A stretch of DNA of 64,000 bases from Microvirga sp. (GCA_031181145.1 JAPSLB010000026.1:1-64000); one strand, 5' to 3'. Positions 26,610 to 35,362 are shown, counted from the first letter of the stretch. Notes: generated by a model not told the origin, from the sequence alone. Translations and numbers: made by a program.

Positions 26610-26890
26610 CACGTCCCGGATGATGCTGTAGTCCGCCGTATCGTGGATATGGCTGTCGGGCATGATCACGTACTGGCGCAGGATTCCATCGAGCCTGGCC
26701 CCAAGGCGCTCGATGGCTGCACGCGATTGGTTGTTGAGGCGATGAGTTCGCAACTCCACTGCATTGCAGCCCAGCACCTCGAAGGTATGCCGCAGCATGA
26801 GGAATTTGGCACGAGTGTTGACGAAGGTCCGCTGCCAGGATTTCGCGATCCAAGTGCTGTCGGCCCAGCCCATAGCCTATCTGCGTTAGA
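26610..26890 (-). pseudogene. GNAT acetyltransferase (RimJ/RimL-like) fragment
   Basis: The frame reads TWIAKSWQRTFVNTRAKFLM, LRHTFEVLGCNAVELRTHRL, NNQSRAAIERLGARLDGILR, then YVIMPDSHIHDTADYSIIRD. This is the C-terminal half of a RimL-type N-acetyltransferase, ending where the family ends. The preceding residues (LTQIGY, upstream of about 26875) are in another frame. The N-terminal 90 or so residues are not detectable, and the frame runs on past the natural end without a stop until 26412. It is a decayed, 5'-truncated gene. Confidence 0.75.
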
Positions 26891-26910
26891 GCAACGATCT
26901 CTTTCCCGTC

Positions 26911-27090
26911 ATGGTGGCTCTCAGACAGTGGGGCGAGCAGTACCTGTTTAAGCCGGGCGAGAAGCACTCGAAACTCGTAGAACGGGATACGGGTCAGGCA
27001 ATCCGGCTCGAAGTCCGGACAGAGGATGGCCGTCCAATCGGACCGGAGAAATCGGTCATCCGGAAAGTGTCCGACCTGAAGCAGCCGTGA
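26911..27090 (+). CDS. Small hypothetical protein, 59 residues
   Basis: From an ATG at 26911 to TGA at 27088-27090 the frame encodes a compact basic protein (RQWGEQYLFKPGEKHSKLVE, RDTGQAIRLEVRTEDGRPIG, then PEKSVIRKVSDLKQP). Charge alternation and the near absence of Arg/Ala runs suggest real coding sequence. It overlaps nothing but starts close to the acetyltransferase remnant on the other strand. No family is recognised. It may be a short intact gene or the end of a lost one. Confidence 0.42.
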   Translation: MVALRQWGEQYLFKPGEKHSKLVERDTGQAIRLEVRTEDGRPIGPEKSVIRKVSDLKQP

Positions 27091-27233
27091 CTACGAGTCC
27101 AAGAGACGGCATCACCCGCTTCGGGTGAGCGGTGGCCAGCCTGAATATCCGGGATTCGGCGGCAAATGCCACCGGGTTTTCGTCCACGCGAGGCGCATCA
27201 CGAGCCTGCAACCTGTGGCGCCTCCCGATTGGC

Positions 27234-28028
27234 CTAAGCTGCGGTCGGGAAATAGACGATCATGCGGAGATGCCGGTGCTCGTCCACGGTCATCATTTCG
27301 TGCCCAAAGCTGACTGGCGTATCGCCCACCAGTATCGAGCCCACGCCTCGGCTGTATTCTCCTGACGCAGGCTCGTGCCACCAGCGACGGAATTCAGGCG
27401 ATAGCCGCATCAATTCTTCGATCAGCGAGAGAAGAGCCGGATTCTCGGGCGTAACCGCCAAATCGTAGCGGAAGTTCGCTATCAGTCGCGGCCCGTCTTC
27501 TCGAAACGACGGGTGACGCTTTCGCAACTCGGGATCGGCGAAAACCATCCTGAGAAAGTTTCGGTCGTTGCGATCGTATTTCGAGAAGCCGAAGATCCGA
27601 TCAGCCGCAGCGTTCCAGGCAACTACGTCCCAGCCGAGGTTGATGACGTAGGCGGGCTTGGTCGCTAGTTCGTCCATGACGTCCTGAATTCGAGGATTGA
27701 CCGCAGGCCAGTCGTAAATGTCGGCTCGCGGTGGACGCTTGTGTGCCAACAGGAACAGATGACAGCACTCGGCATCGCCTAGCTTGAGGGCGCGGGAAAT
27801 GTTGAGAAGGAAGGATTCCGAAACGCCGATGTCTCGCCCTTGCTCGAACCATGTATACCAAGTCAGGCCAACCCCAGCGAGCGCGGCGACTTCCTCCCTT
27901 CGAAGCCCCGGCGTGCGTCGGCGACCCGTTTCGGGAAGTCCGACATCGGCTGGCGACAGGCGTTCGCGATGACGTCGCAAGAACTCTGACAGTTCGGCTC
28001 GACTTCGATCGAGGGTTCGGACAGCCAT
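27234..28028 (-). CDS. Xre-family regulator with MmyB-like ligand-binding domain
   Basis: This 264-residue protein has an Xre helix-turn-helix (about residues 10-85: LSEFLRRHRERLSPADVGLP, RRRTPGLRREEVAALAGVGL, TWYTWFEQGRDIGVSESFL). It is followed by a PAS-like MmyB domain (YVINLGWDVVAWNAAADRIF, then FRYDLAVTPENPALLSLIEE and WWHEPASGEYSRGVGSILVG). MmyB-type regulators bind fatty-acid-like ligands and repress neighbouring transport or redox genes. It is divergent from the DHA2 exporter at 28115 with 86 bp between them, so it most likely controls that exporter. Confidence 0.92.
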   Translation of the reverse strand: MAVRTLDRSRAELSEFLRRHRERLSPADVGLPETGRRRTPGLRREEVAALAGVGLTWYTWFEQGRDIGVSESFLLNISRALKLGDAECCHLFLLAHKRPPRADIYDWPAVNPRIQDVMDELATKPAYVINLGWDVVAWNAAADRIFGFSKYDRNDRNFLRMVFADPELRKRHPSFREDGPRLIANFRYDLAVTPENPALLSLIEELMRLSPEFRRWWHEPASGEYSRGVGSILVGDTPVSFGHEMMTVDEHRHLRMIVYFPTAA

Positions 28029-28114
28029 AGACGGTTACTCCGACTAATAGGATAAGAAGTTAAATAGTAACAGCATCTGATCGCACACATATTGCCTCGA
28101 CTCAAGGAGGCAAT

Positions 28115-29656
28115 ATGGCTGTCGACATCGCAACTTTTTCACCCGAGAGACCAGCTGCCAGCATCAGGACCTGGCTTGGCCTGGCCGTGCTGGCGCTGCC
28201 CACCGCGCTGCTGGGCCTCGACGTCACCTTGCTCTATCTGGCTCTCCCGGCTCTTGCTGCGGACCTTCGGCCGTCAAGCACCCAAGCCCTCTGGATCATG
28301 GACGCATACGGATTCATGATCGCGGGCTCCCTTATCACCATGGGCTCGGTGGGCGATCGGATCGGGCGCCGAAAACTTCTGATGATCGGCGGGATAGCGT
28401 TCGCGGCCGCATCTGTCCTGGCCGCCTACGCGACGACACCAGAAATGCTCATCTTCGCGCGTGCGGTTCTTGGTGTTGCGGGAGCGACGCTCATGCCGAG
28501 CACATTGGCCCTCATCAGCAATATGTTCGCGGTGCCCGCCCAGCGAGCATTAGCCATTGGAATATGGGCTACGATGTTCGCGGTGGGGATGGCCGCAGGC
28601 CCTCTCGTCGGAGGGCTCCTCCTTGAGCGGTTCTGGTGGGGGTCTGCGTTTCTCGTTGCACTCCCCGTTGTCGCTATCTTGATCGTGGCAGGTCCATTGC
28701 TTCTTCCGGAATACCGTGATCCTGCCGGGGGGCGCCTCGACCTCACCAGTGTTGCCCTGTCCCTTCTGGCCATTCTGCCAGGAATCTATGCGCTCAAGGA
28801 AGTGGCGAAGTATGGCATCGATTTACGCACGGTGTTGGCCTTCACCGGGAGCATCGTATTCGCAGCGACCTTCGTCCGAAGGCAACTGAGGTTGGGCGAT
28901 CCATTGCTTGATGTTCGCTTGTTCTCAAATCGGGCGTTCACGGTGGCGCTGGTGATCCTGCTGTTCGGCCTTGTCAGTGTCGGTGGCACCATGTTGCTGG
29001 TGACCCAATACCTCCAGCTGGTGTCGGGCTTCTCTCCGCTCATTGCTGGTGCCTGGATGGGACCGCCTGCGTTGATGATGTTCCTGGCAGGCATAGCCGC
29101 CCCTCTGATTGCACGGCGAATAAGCCCGGGTCTGGTTGTCGGCACCGCGCTCGCGTTTTCAGCAGCGGGCTACGTCCTTCTGACGATCGTGGCACCAAAT
29201 AGCGGCGTCGGTCTTCTCATAACCGGTTTTTCCCTTGCCTATCTCGGGCTCGGGACGATTGCCGCCCTCGGGACTGACCTCGTGATCGGGACTGCCCCGC
29301 CTGAAAAAGCCGGTTCTGCCTCGGCAATGTCAGAGATGGTCCAGGAATTGGGGATCGCGCTCGGCGTCGCCGTTCTGGGAAGCCTGACAACATTCATCTA
29401 CCGTCGCGAGATTCTCACTAAGCTACCATCCGGGCTCGCCGCCTCACAATCGGATGCGATAGCCGACGGCCTCGCGACCACGTCCGCAATCCAAGATACG
29501 CTGCCTGCCGGTGTTCTTAAGCAGGCACAGGACGCGTTTGTGTCGGGTCTGAACGGCGCCGCGATTGTTGCCGCTCTGATCACATCGGTGCTCGCCGTAT
29601 TGTCGATCGTGGCATTGCGGCACGTCGGCACCGGCGATTCTCACGTGCGTCCGTGA
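28115..29656 (+). CDS. MFS drug exporter, DHA2 family (EmrB/QacA type, SmvA-like)
   Basis: This 513-residue protein has about 14 transmembrane helices. TM1 holds LDVTLLYLALPALAADL, the DHA2 motif D1; the loop after TM2 reads GSVGDRIGRRKLL (MFS motif A); TM5 region GPLVGGLLLERFWWGSAFLV is motif C. The late EKAGSASAMSEMVQELGIAL, GVAVLGSLTTFIYRR is typical of SmvA/QacA-like exporters of cationic biocides. AAGGAGG lies just before the start (28105-28111). It is controlled, I infer, by the divergent Xre-MmyB gene. Substrate specificity is not visible. Confidence 0.92.
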   Translation: MAVDIATFSPERPAASIRTWLGLAVLALPTALLGLDVTLLYLALPALAADLRPSSTQALWIMDAYGFMIAGSLITMGSVGDRIGRRKLLMIGGIAFAAASVLAAYATTPEMLIFARAVLGVAGATLMPSTLALISNMFAVPAQRALAIGIWATMFAVGMAAGPLVGGLLLERFWWGSAFLVALPVVAILIVAGPLLLPEYRDPAGGRLDLTSVALSLLAILPGIYALKEVAKYGIDLRTVLAFTGSIVFAATFVRRQLRLGDPLLDVRLFSNRAFTVALVILLFGLVSVGGTMLLVTQYLQLVSGFSPLIAGAWMGPPALMMFLAGIAAPLIARRISPGLVVGTALAFSAAGYVLLTIVAPNSGVGLLITGFSLAYLGLGTIAALGTDLVIGTAPPEKAGSASAMSEMVQELGIALGVAVLGSLTTFIYRREILTKLPSGLAASQSDAIADGLATTSAIQDTLPAGVLKQAQDAFVSGLNGAAIVAALITSVLAVLSIVALRHVGTGDSHVRP

Positions 29657-29889
29657 TCCTGATCGGCCTGTCATCGGGCAGTGGCTCGTCGATGGACGGG
29701 GCGAGCGCGAGCGAAAACTCACTATACGCCTGGGACGGGTGTGCCGGGCTGTTGACCATCGAGTATCCTCCAGATCGGCGTGCAACGGCAAACGTGGGGT
29801 CAGGCTTTGCCAATGGGGTGCGGTTGTCCGATGTGTCCCGTTCGAGGAAGCCGGGCCTGCCGATGAGGCAGGCCCAGCCGATCCGGTTC

Positions 29890-30180
29890 TCAGAGCAGGT
29901 TGGTCTCGACATGGATGTTGCCATGCGTCGCCTTGGAGTAAGGGCAGATCCCGTGCGCCGTGTCGACCAGCGCCTGCGCAACCTCGCGGTCGACACCCGA
30001 CAGGCTGACGTTGAGGCGTACCTGGAGGACATTGGAGCCGCTGTCGAGGACCAGGTCGATTTCTGTATCAACTATCGGCAAGGTCGGGAGGGTAATCTTC
30101 CTTTAGGCGGTCGGGTGCGGCTGTGACAGCTTGAGGTCGAGCACTTTTCCATCGACGATGTATCGCGGTGGGATAGCCAA
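29890..30180 (-). pseudogene. Organic hydroperoxide resistance protein (Ohr), internally deleted
   Basis: Two ends of an Ohr gene are left. The 5' piece (about 30160-30115) reads DGKVLDLKLSQPHPTA, followed by a stop, as in the Ohr N-terminus. The 3' piece (30075-29890) reads TEIDLVLDSGSNVLQVRLNV, SLSGVDREVAQALVDTAHGI, CPYSKATHGNIHVETNLL and ends at the normal stop. It keeps the resolving cysteine (CPYSKATHGN) but lacks the central part with the peroxidatic cysteine (normally in a FAAGYAACF-type motif). About 65-70 codons are missing. The product cannot work. Confidence 0.75.
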
Positions 30181-30418
30181 ACGTGCTGGCGCGTCAAAAG
30201 AGCGTCCTGCTGGAAGGCTGCCATGCAGTCCAAGAGCGGCTGATTGGCGAGGGCAACGGCGACCCTGAGGCCCGGACAACCTCTTGGGAACCTGGGACTC
30301 TTGAGAGCCTGGGATCGAAATATCCTAAGGAATCCAATCGTTTCACGGGATCGTCTACTTCCGTTCCTATCGAAATCCTCACACAGGAAGTTTGCAACAA
30401 CTGTGGACTCCTCGAATG

Positions 30419-30461
30419 TTGCATTTTGTCCGATTATGGATTATATCCAAATATAGACAAA
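30419..30461 (+). promoter_or_regulatory. Promoter and operator dyad of the Xre-RES toxin-antitoxin operon
   Basis: A sigma70-like promoter is visible: TTGCAT (30419-30424), a 17-bp spacer, TATATC (30442-30447). It is bracketed by inverted arms TTTGTC (30425-30430) and GACAAA (30456-30461), with a smaller GGAT/ATCC dyad over the -10. A repressor bound here would block the promoter, fitting autoregulation by the antitoxin. The antitoxin start follows at 30471. Confidence 0.6.
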
Positions 30462-30470
30462 GGAGCGGCG

Positions 30471-30998
30471 ATGATCCGGACCTCTGGCAAGTCGAAACCA
30501 ACGGTGGCACAGGACCTTCCCCGCCTGGAGCAGGCCCGCTTCGAGCCGGCGAACCGTAAGCGCCTGAGCGCTCCGGGTATGCGGACCTTCCTTGCGATTG
30601 CCGATCTGTGGGGCTTGACCGAGCAGGAGCGTCTTCGGATCCTCGGATACCCGCCCCGCTCCACCTATCACAAATGGGCGAAGCAGGCTCGTGAGCATGC
30701 GGAGTTCACGCTGGACGCAGATGTCCTGACCCGGATCTCCGCCGTCCTCGGCATTTACCAGGCTCTGCGCATCCTCTTCCCGACGGAACGGGAGGGTCTG
30801 TCCTGGCTCCGCGAGCCACATGGGGCGACCGTGTTTGGTGGACATCCGCCCATGAGCCTCGTCACGGACGGGACTCAGGACAGCCTCATGACTGTGCGGC
30901 GCTTCCTCGATGCGGCCCGCGGTGGGCTCTACATGGAGCCCAATGCCGCAGATCAGGATTTCGCCCCCTACGATGACACGGAGATCCACTTTTCGTGA
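30471..30998 (+). CDS. Antitoxin of Xre/MbcA/ParS type (DUF2384 domain)
   Basis: This is a 175-residue protein; the ATG at 30471 follows AGGAG by 5 bases. The frame is open further upstream, but that part has no ribosome-binding site and includes the promoter. An Xre-like helix-turn-helix covers about residues 38-85 (TFLAIADLWGLTEQERLRIL, YPPRSTYHKWAKQA). The DUF2384 toxin-binding domain follows (VLTRISAVLGIYQALRILFP, GLSWLREPHGATVFGGHPPM, LVTDGTQDSLMTVRRFLDAA). It neutralises the RES toxin encoded next and probably represses the operon. The GTGA overlap with the toxin couples translation. Confidence 0.93.
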   Translation: MIRTSGKSKPTVAQDLPRLEQARFEPANRKRLSAPGMRTFLAIADLWGLTEQERLRILGYPPRSTYHKWAKQAREHAEFTLDADVLTRISAVLGIYQALRILFPTEREGLSWLREPHGATVFGGHPPMSLVTDGTQDSLMTVRRFLDAARGGLYMEPNAADQDFAPYDDTEIHFS

Positions 30999-31672
30999 CC
31001 GATGCCTATTCCGCGGCGCCCTACCCGACCTACCGCCTGATTCCCTCCCAGTACCCGCCCATCGGGCTCTTCGATACGGTTGCGACGGCTGCCGATCTGT
31101 TGGCTGTCATGGATCTCGTCGGGTGGACGAATGACCGGCTCGTGGCCAGTCGCATCGCGCGACTTCCGCAGCAGGAATGGGTTTATGGCCGCCCGAACGC
31201 CAGTGTCGTGATGGCGGCATTCCTGCACGTCAGCCCAACCGGGATGCGCTTCAACTCGCCCGATCTCGGGGCATGGTACGCGGCGTCGGAAATTGAGACT
31301 GCGGCAGCCGAGGTCGGGCATCACCTCCGCCGGGAGGCGGTGGCGCGGAACATGCCGGAAATGGTCCGGGTCTACCGAGGCTACTCGGCCCGTCTGGACG
31401 GGCTTTACCTGGACATTCGCGGGCAACAGTCGCGGCTCGCCGATGTCTACGCTTCCGATCGGTACGATGCATCGCAGCGCCTCGGGGAAGAGGTCCGCGC
31501 ATCGCATGGGGCTGGAATTGTCTACGACAGCCTGCGCCGACGTGGCGGCACCAACATCGTCGCGCACCGCCCCACGGGCGTTCTTGACGTCGTTCAAGCC
31601 GACCACTTCGAAATCCGCGTCCCTGCCATCGGCCGACGCATCGAGGTCCGAAAACTCACGGCGCCCTCCTGA
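30995..31672 (+). CDS. RES-domain toxin (NAD+-degrading, MbcT/ParT type)
   Basis: This 225-residue protein starts at a GTG overlapping the antitoxin stop. The RES fold is recognisable by YPTYRLIPSQYPPIGLFDTV (the R of RES), YGRPNASVVMAAFLHVSPTG MRFN, ARLDGLYLDIRGQQS and the late S motif region ASHGAGIVYDSLRRRGGTNI. Family members break down NAD+ (phosphorolysis or ADP-ribosylation) and stop growth when the antitoxin is lost. Length and domain coverage look complete, so the pair is probably active. It lies just after the decayed-gene zone, as expected for a laterally acquired stabilising module. Confidence 0.92.
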   Translation: MTDAYSAAPYPTYRLIPSQYPPIGLFDTVATAADLLAVMDLVGWTNDRLVASRIARLPQQEWVYGRPNASVVMAAFLHVSPTGMRFNSPDLGAWYAASEIETAAAEVGHHLRREAVARNMPEMVRVYRGYSARLDGLYLDIRGQQSRLADVYASDRYDASQRLGEEVRASHGAGIVYDSLRRRGGTNIVAHRPTGVLDVVQADHFEIRVPAIGRRIEVRKLTAPS

Positions 31673-31813
31673 GCAAGTGGTCAGGGCGTCGGAATCATCT
31701 CGTCCGTGGGTCGCGGCATTCCTGACGGCGAAGCGGATCCGCCTCGCCGAAAACGTCTCTGGAGCAGCGCATTGTTTGGCGCGAAAGACCGGATCCACTC
31801 TTCGCACGATGCG

Positions 31814-33241
31814 CTAGGCCGAGGAGCGGGAGCGCGGGTCGATCGGATGGACGGTGCCCAGGCCGAGCAGCCGTTCGAGCTGCGCGGCTCCGCTCAGGAG
31901 ACGCGCCTCCCCGCGGGGCCGTGCGATGATCTGCAGGCCGACAGGCAGCCCGTCTTGCGTATAGCCGCACGGAAGGGACAGGGCCGGTGCCGTCGTGAGG
32001 GAAATGGAGTAAGCAATCGCCAGCCAATCGATGTAGTTGTCGAACTTGACCCCGGAGCACTCGTCCACGTAGCGCGTCTGCACGGGATATGGCGGCACGA
32101 TGGTCGCGGGCGTCATCAGGAGATCGTAGTGCGAAAAGAAGACGTGCGTTCGCCTGACGATCTCGGCACGCTGCTCTTCGGCCGTGACGATTTCCGACGC
32201 ACTGAGTCCTAACCCCTTTTCGATGTTCCAGACCGTCTCGGGTTTCAGCAGATCGGGATAGTCTTCGAGCTTCTGCCTGTGGGCCGCGGCAAAGCCCACG
32301 GCCCGCAGAGTGTGAAAGGCGTTCTTGGCGTCGGACAGGTCTGGATGGGCTTCCTCGACGGCGACGCCCAGCTCGGTGAACCTCCAGGCCGCCCGGCGGC
32401 AGATCTCCGCCACCTCGGGATCGACCGGCGTCACTCCGAGATCGGCGCTGAACGCGACTCGCGCCAGAGGCTGCGGCGTCCGTGCCGCGGCAAGATAGCT
32501 CTCTCCGGTCCGCGGCAGGGAAACGGGATCGGACGGATCCTCATTGACCATGGCATCCAGCAGGAGGGCCACATCCTCCACTGTCCGGGCCATCGGACCC
32601 TCGACGTTCAGAACATCATCGATGATGGTGCCGGGATCGCGCGCGACCCGCCCTGGGCTCGGCCGCAGACCGACGATGCCGCAGAAGCTCGCGGGATTGC
32701 GCAAGGATCCCCCCAGATCGGATCCATGTGCCACCCAGGCCATGCCGGTCGCCAGAGCCACGGCGGCACCACCCGACGATCCCGCCGCCGAGCGCGATGT
32801 GTCCCAAGGGTTCAGCGTAGCGCCGAAGACCTCGTTGAACGTATTGGCGCCCGCTCCGAACTCGGGGGTTGCCGTCTTTGCGAAAACGATCCCCCCTTCC
32901 CTCTCCAGGTTTTCGACGAGAATGTCGGAACGCTCCGGGACGAAATCCGCGAAAATCGGCGAGCCATAGGTCGTGCGAACCCCCGCGACCCTGGTCAGGT
33001 CCTTGATCGGTACAGGCAAACCCGCGAGTCGCCCTCGTCTTGCAACAGGCAGCCGCATCAGGGCGCGCGCATGGGCGCGCGCACGATCAAAGCACAGTGT
33101 CGGGAGAGCGTTGACAGTCGGATTGACCACGCCGATCCGCTCTTCCAGCGCATCGAGAAGGTCGAGCGGCGTCGTCTTTTCTCGTTTGAGAAGATCCACC
33201 ACGGCAAAGGCCGACAGATCGGTGAGCTTAGAGGATGTCAT
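31814..33241 (-). CDS. Amidase (amidase-signature family)
   Basis: This is a 475-residue amidase-signature hydrolase. The Ser-cisSer-Lys triad is visible: Lys80 in GLPVPIKDLT, cis-Ser near 155 in SAAGSSGGAA, and the nucleophile Ser179 in GSDLGGSLRNPA. The rest follows the family through IAYSISLTTAPALSLPCGYT, GLPVGLQIIARPRGEARLL. It hydrolyses an amide to a carboxylic acid and ammonia in the cytoplasm. The ATG at 33241 is chosen because the family starts with a short helix (LSAFAVVDLLKREKTTPLDL); an ATG at 33346 would add 35 residues. It is the last gene after the TRAP transporter genes (147 bp gap), so it probably acts on the imported compound. Confidence 0.92.
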   Translation of the reverse strand: MTSSKLTDLSAFAVVDLLKREKTTPLDLLDALEERIGVVNPTVNALPTLCFDRARAHARALMRLPVARRGRLAGLPVPIKDLTRVAGVRTTYGSPIFADFVPERSDILVENLEREGGIVFAKTATPEFGAGANTFNEVFGATLNPWDTSRSAAGSSGGAAVALATGMAWVAHGSDLGGSLRNPASFCGIVGLRPSPGRVARDPGTIIDDVLNVEGPMARTVEDVALLLDAMVNEDPSDPVSLPRTGESYLAAARTPQPLARVAFSADLGVTPVDPEVAEICRRAAWRFTELGVAVEEAHPDLSDAKNAFHTLRAVGFAAAHRQKLEDYPDLLKPETVWNIEKGLGLSASEIVTAEEQRAEIVRRTHVFFSHYDLLMTPATIVPPYPVQTRYVDECSGVKFDNYIDWLAIAYSISLTTAPALSLPCGYTQDGLPVGLQIIARPRGEARLLSGAAQLERLLGLGTVHPIDPRSRSSA

Positions 33242-33388
33242 GGCTTGTTCATCGTGGTGAAGGTCTTCGAGCTGCGAGGGATTGGACGCTCCGAACGCCG
33301 GCACGGCGAGCGATCCATGCAGTATCGCGTCATATCTGCGATCCACCGCCTAGGATCGATGAATCCTGTTGCCGAGGAAGTGATCGGC

Positions 33389-34720
33389 TCAGCGCATCAG
33401 GTCGACAAGAAATTTTGAGAGCTCCGGAAATGCCGCAACGACGGCAAGGCCGAGGACGGCGGTGATGAGGAACGGGATGGCTCCGACTGCGATGCGCTCC
33501 AGCGGAAGGCGCGTTATGTTGGCGGCAACGAAGAGATTGATGCCGACCGGTGGCGTGACGAGACCGATGGCGAGGCTGATCATGACCGTCACGCCGAACC
33601 AGACCGGATCCCAGTTCAACTCGCGCATGACGGGGATGAAGATCGGCAAGGTGATGAACATGATCGTCACCGGATCCATGAACATGCCGGCGATCAGGAG
33701 CATGGTCATGATGACGAGCAGGATCACCCACTGGTTCTCGCTTAAGGCCAGGAGAACTGTCGAATAGTGGCCCACGAGATCGTCCACCGTGATGACCCAG
33801 CCGAACAGGCTGGCATAGGCCACGACCAGCATGACCACGGCCGACGAGGCGCTTGCATCCGTCAGGGCCGCATACAGGGACTTGAGCGACAGAGTGCGAT
33901 AGATGAAGGCTCCGACGAACAGTGCGTAGACCGTTGCCACGATGGCCGCCTCGGTTGCCGTGAACGCCCCGCTGTAGATCCCGCCCAGAATGACCACCGG
34001 GGTCATGAGGCCCCAGAAGGCCTCGAAAAAGGAGCGTCCGAGCCGCTTGAGATAGGGAAGGCCCGCATAGGGATCGGGAGAAAGCGCCGCAAGACCTCCG
34101 CCGGTTTCGGAAAGCTGGCCCTCGCGGCTGAAACGCGCGAACGGCAGCGTCAGCAACATCAGCCCGCCGCAAATCAGGCCCGGGATGATCGCCGCGATGA
34201 ACAGTTCGGAGATGGATGTCTCGGCGATGACGCCGTAGATCACGAGGCCGATGGAGGGCGGGATGACGATCGACAGTGCGGCGCCGGTGCAGACGAGAGC
34301 TGCGGCAAAGGCCTTGGGATAGCCGTCCTCGTGCATCCCCTTGATGACCAGCGGTCCGATCGCCGCGACCGAAGCGGGGCCGGAGCCGCTGACGGCTCCC
34401 CAGAACAGGCACACGGTCGTCCCGACGACGCCCATGCCGCCGGGAAGCGAGCCGATCAATACACGAAAGAAGCGGATCATCCGCTCGGCAATTCCGACGG
34501 AGCCCATCAGGGTTCCGGCAAGAATGAAGAAGGGGATGGCCAGAAGCGAGAACTTGGCGATGCCGGCAGCCAAGAGATCGCCAACCATTTCCAGGCCGAA
34601 GCCAAGCTGCCACATGGCGTAGAGGGCCGATAGCCCCAACGAGAACGCCACCGGCAGACGCAAGGCCAGGAGAATAAAGAACAGCACCACCATCTGAGTG
34701 CCGACACCCATCTCAAACAT
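33389..34720 (-). CDS. dctM: TRAP transporter large permease (DctM)
   Basis: This 443-residue protein has about 12 transmembrane segments. It shows the DctM opening (FILLALRLPVAFSLGLSALY), the conserved FSLLAIPFFILAGTLMGSVG and MIRFFRVLIGSLPGGMGVVG, FWGAVSGSGPASVAAIGPLV, and the duplicated second half ending VTPPVGINLFVAANITRLPL. DctM is the sodium-driven channel of the tripartite ATP-independent periplasmic importer. Its start overlaps the end of the small permease gene by 8 bases. The operon order is binding protein, small permease, large permease, amidase. Confidence 0.95.
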   Translation of the reverse strand: MFEMGVGTQMVVLFFILLALRLPVAFSLGLSALYAMWQLGFGLEMVGDLLAAGIAKFSLLAIPFFILAGTLMGSVGIAERMIRFFRVLIGSLPGGMGVVGTTVCLFWGAVSGSGPASVAAIGPLVIKGMHEDGYPKAFAAALVCTGAALSIVIPPSIGLVIYGVIAETSISELFIAAIIPGLICGGLMLLTLPFARFSREGQLSETGGGLAALSPDPYAGLPYLKRLGRSFFEAFWGLMTPVVILGGIYSGAFTATEAAIVATVYALFVGAFIYRTLSLKSLYAALTDASASSAVVMLVVAYASLFGWVITVDDLVGHYSTVLLALSENQWVILLVIMTMLLIAGMFMDPVTIMFITLPIFIPVMRELNWDPVWFGVTVMISLAIGLVTPPVGINLFVAANITRLPLERIAVGAIPFLITAVLGLAVVAAFPELSKFLVDLMR

Positions 34721-35231
34721 GGGGCGCCTCCAGGGCTTTGGCCTCGCGACGGGGCTCGGCTACGGGGGCCTTCGATTCGCGATAGGCTTCGGCGGCATGC
34801 TGAAGATACCGGACGATGACGATCGCGAAACCGAACGGAAGCCCGACGCTGTAGTACCAAGCCGGCAGCTGGAGGCCGTAGGAAACCGTCCCGCTCTTGA
34901 TCTGGTTGAGCATGAGTTCCAGCGAGAACCAGGCCGAAAGAGCCAGCAACAGGACCGAGAGTGCCCCTGCAATCCACATCAGAACAAGCTGGCCCCGCTT
35001 CGGCAGGAGATCGAAAACGATGGTCACGGCGAGGTGTTCGCCCCGACGCGCCGCGATGGCCGCACCGAAGATCGTCAGAAGCAGGAAACCGTTGACGAGG
35101 AGCTCCTCGGTCACCGCCAGCGAATGGTTTGAAAGATAACGGACCACGACGTTGGCGAAGCCGAGAAACGTCATGGCCAGAAAGATCAATGAGCAGAGAA
35201 TCTTCTCTGCGTTGTCCAGCAAGGTTCGCAT
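34713..35231 (-). CDS. dctQ: TRAP transporter small permease (DctQ)
   Basis: This is a 172-residue, four-helix membrane protein with the DctQ pattern: an N-terminal amphipathic LDNAEKILCSLIFLAMTFLG, then NVVVRYLSNHSLAVTEELLV (the conserved RY...W/EE region), and late LPAWYYSVGLPFGFAIVIVR YLQ. It forms the membrane complex with DctM. A C-terminal charged tail of about 25 residues is extra. It lies 131 bp after dctP, with a hairpin in the gap. Confidence 0.92.
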   Translation of the reverse strand: MRTLLDNAEKILCSLIFLAMTFLGFANVVVRYLSNHSLAVTEELLVNGFLLLTIFGAAIAARRGEHLAVTIVFDLLPKRGQLVLMWIAGALSVLLLALSAWFSLELMLNQIKSGTVSYGLQLPAWYYSVGLPFGFAIVIVRYLQHAAEAYRESKAPVAEPRREAKALEAPHV

Positions 35232-35322
35232 GGCAGGGCCACTGGTCTGAGGTGCCGAAGGGCGGAAGGAGGCCGGATCGCCCGGCCCCCTTGTATTAGA
35301 CAGGTCTGCCGGGCGACGACAT

Positions 35323-35342
35323 CGGCCTTGATCTCAAGGCCG
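35323..35342. terminator. Hairpin between dctP and dctQ
   Basis: A perfect stem of 8 bp (CGGCCTTG and CAAGGCCG) with a 4-base loop follows the dctP stop by about 20 bp on the minus strand. No T-tract follows. Such structures between binding-protein and permease genes commonly lower permease expression relative to the binding protein. Confidence 0.5.
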
Positions 35343-35362
35343 GTGCCGCGGCTCAGGCCCGC

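Noticed and set aside
29653-30126. Plus-strand open frame after the DHA2 exporter
   Set aside because: It is the antisense of the Ohr remnant, which shows real family text on the minus strand.
30183-30470. N-terminal extension of the antitoxin frame by 96 codons
   Set aside because: It would include the promoter and dyad, has no ribosome-binding site and no domain; the ATG at 30471 has a clear AGGAG.
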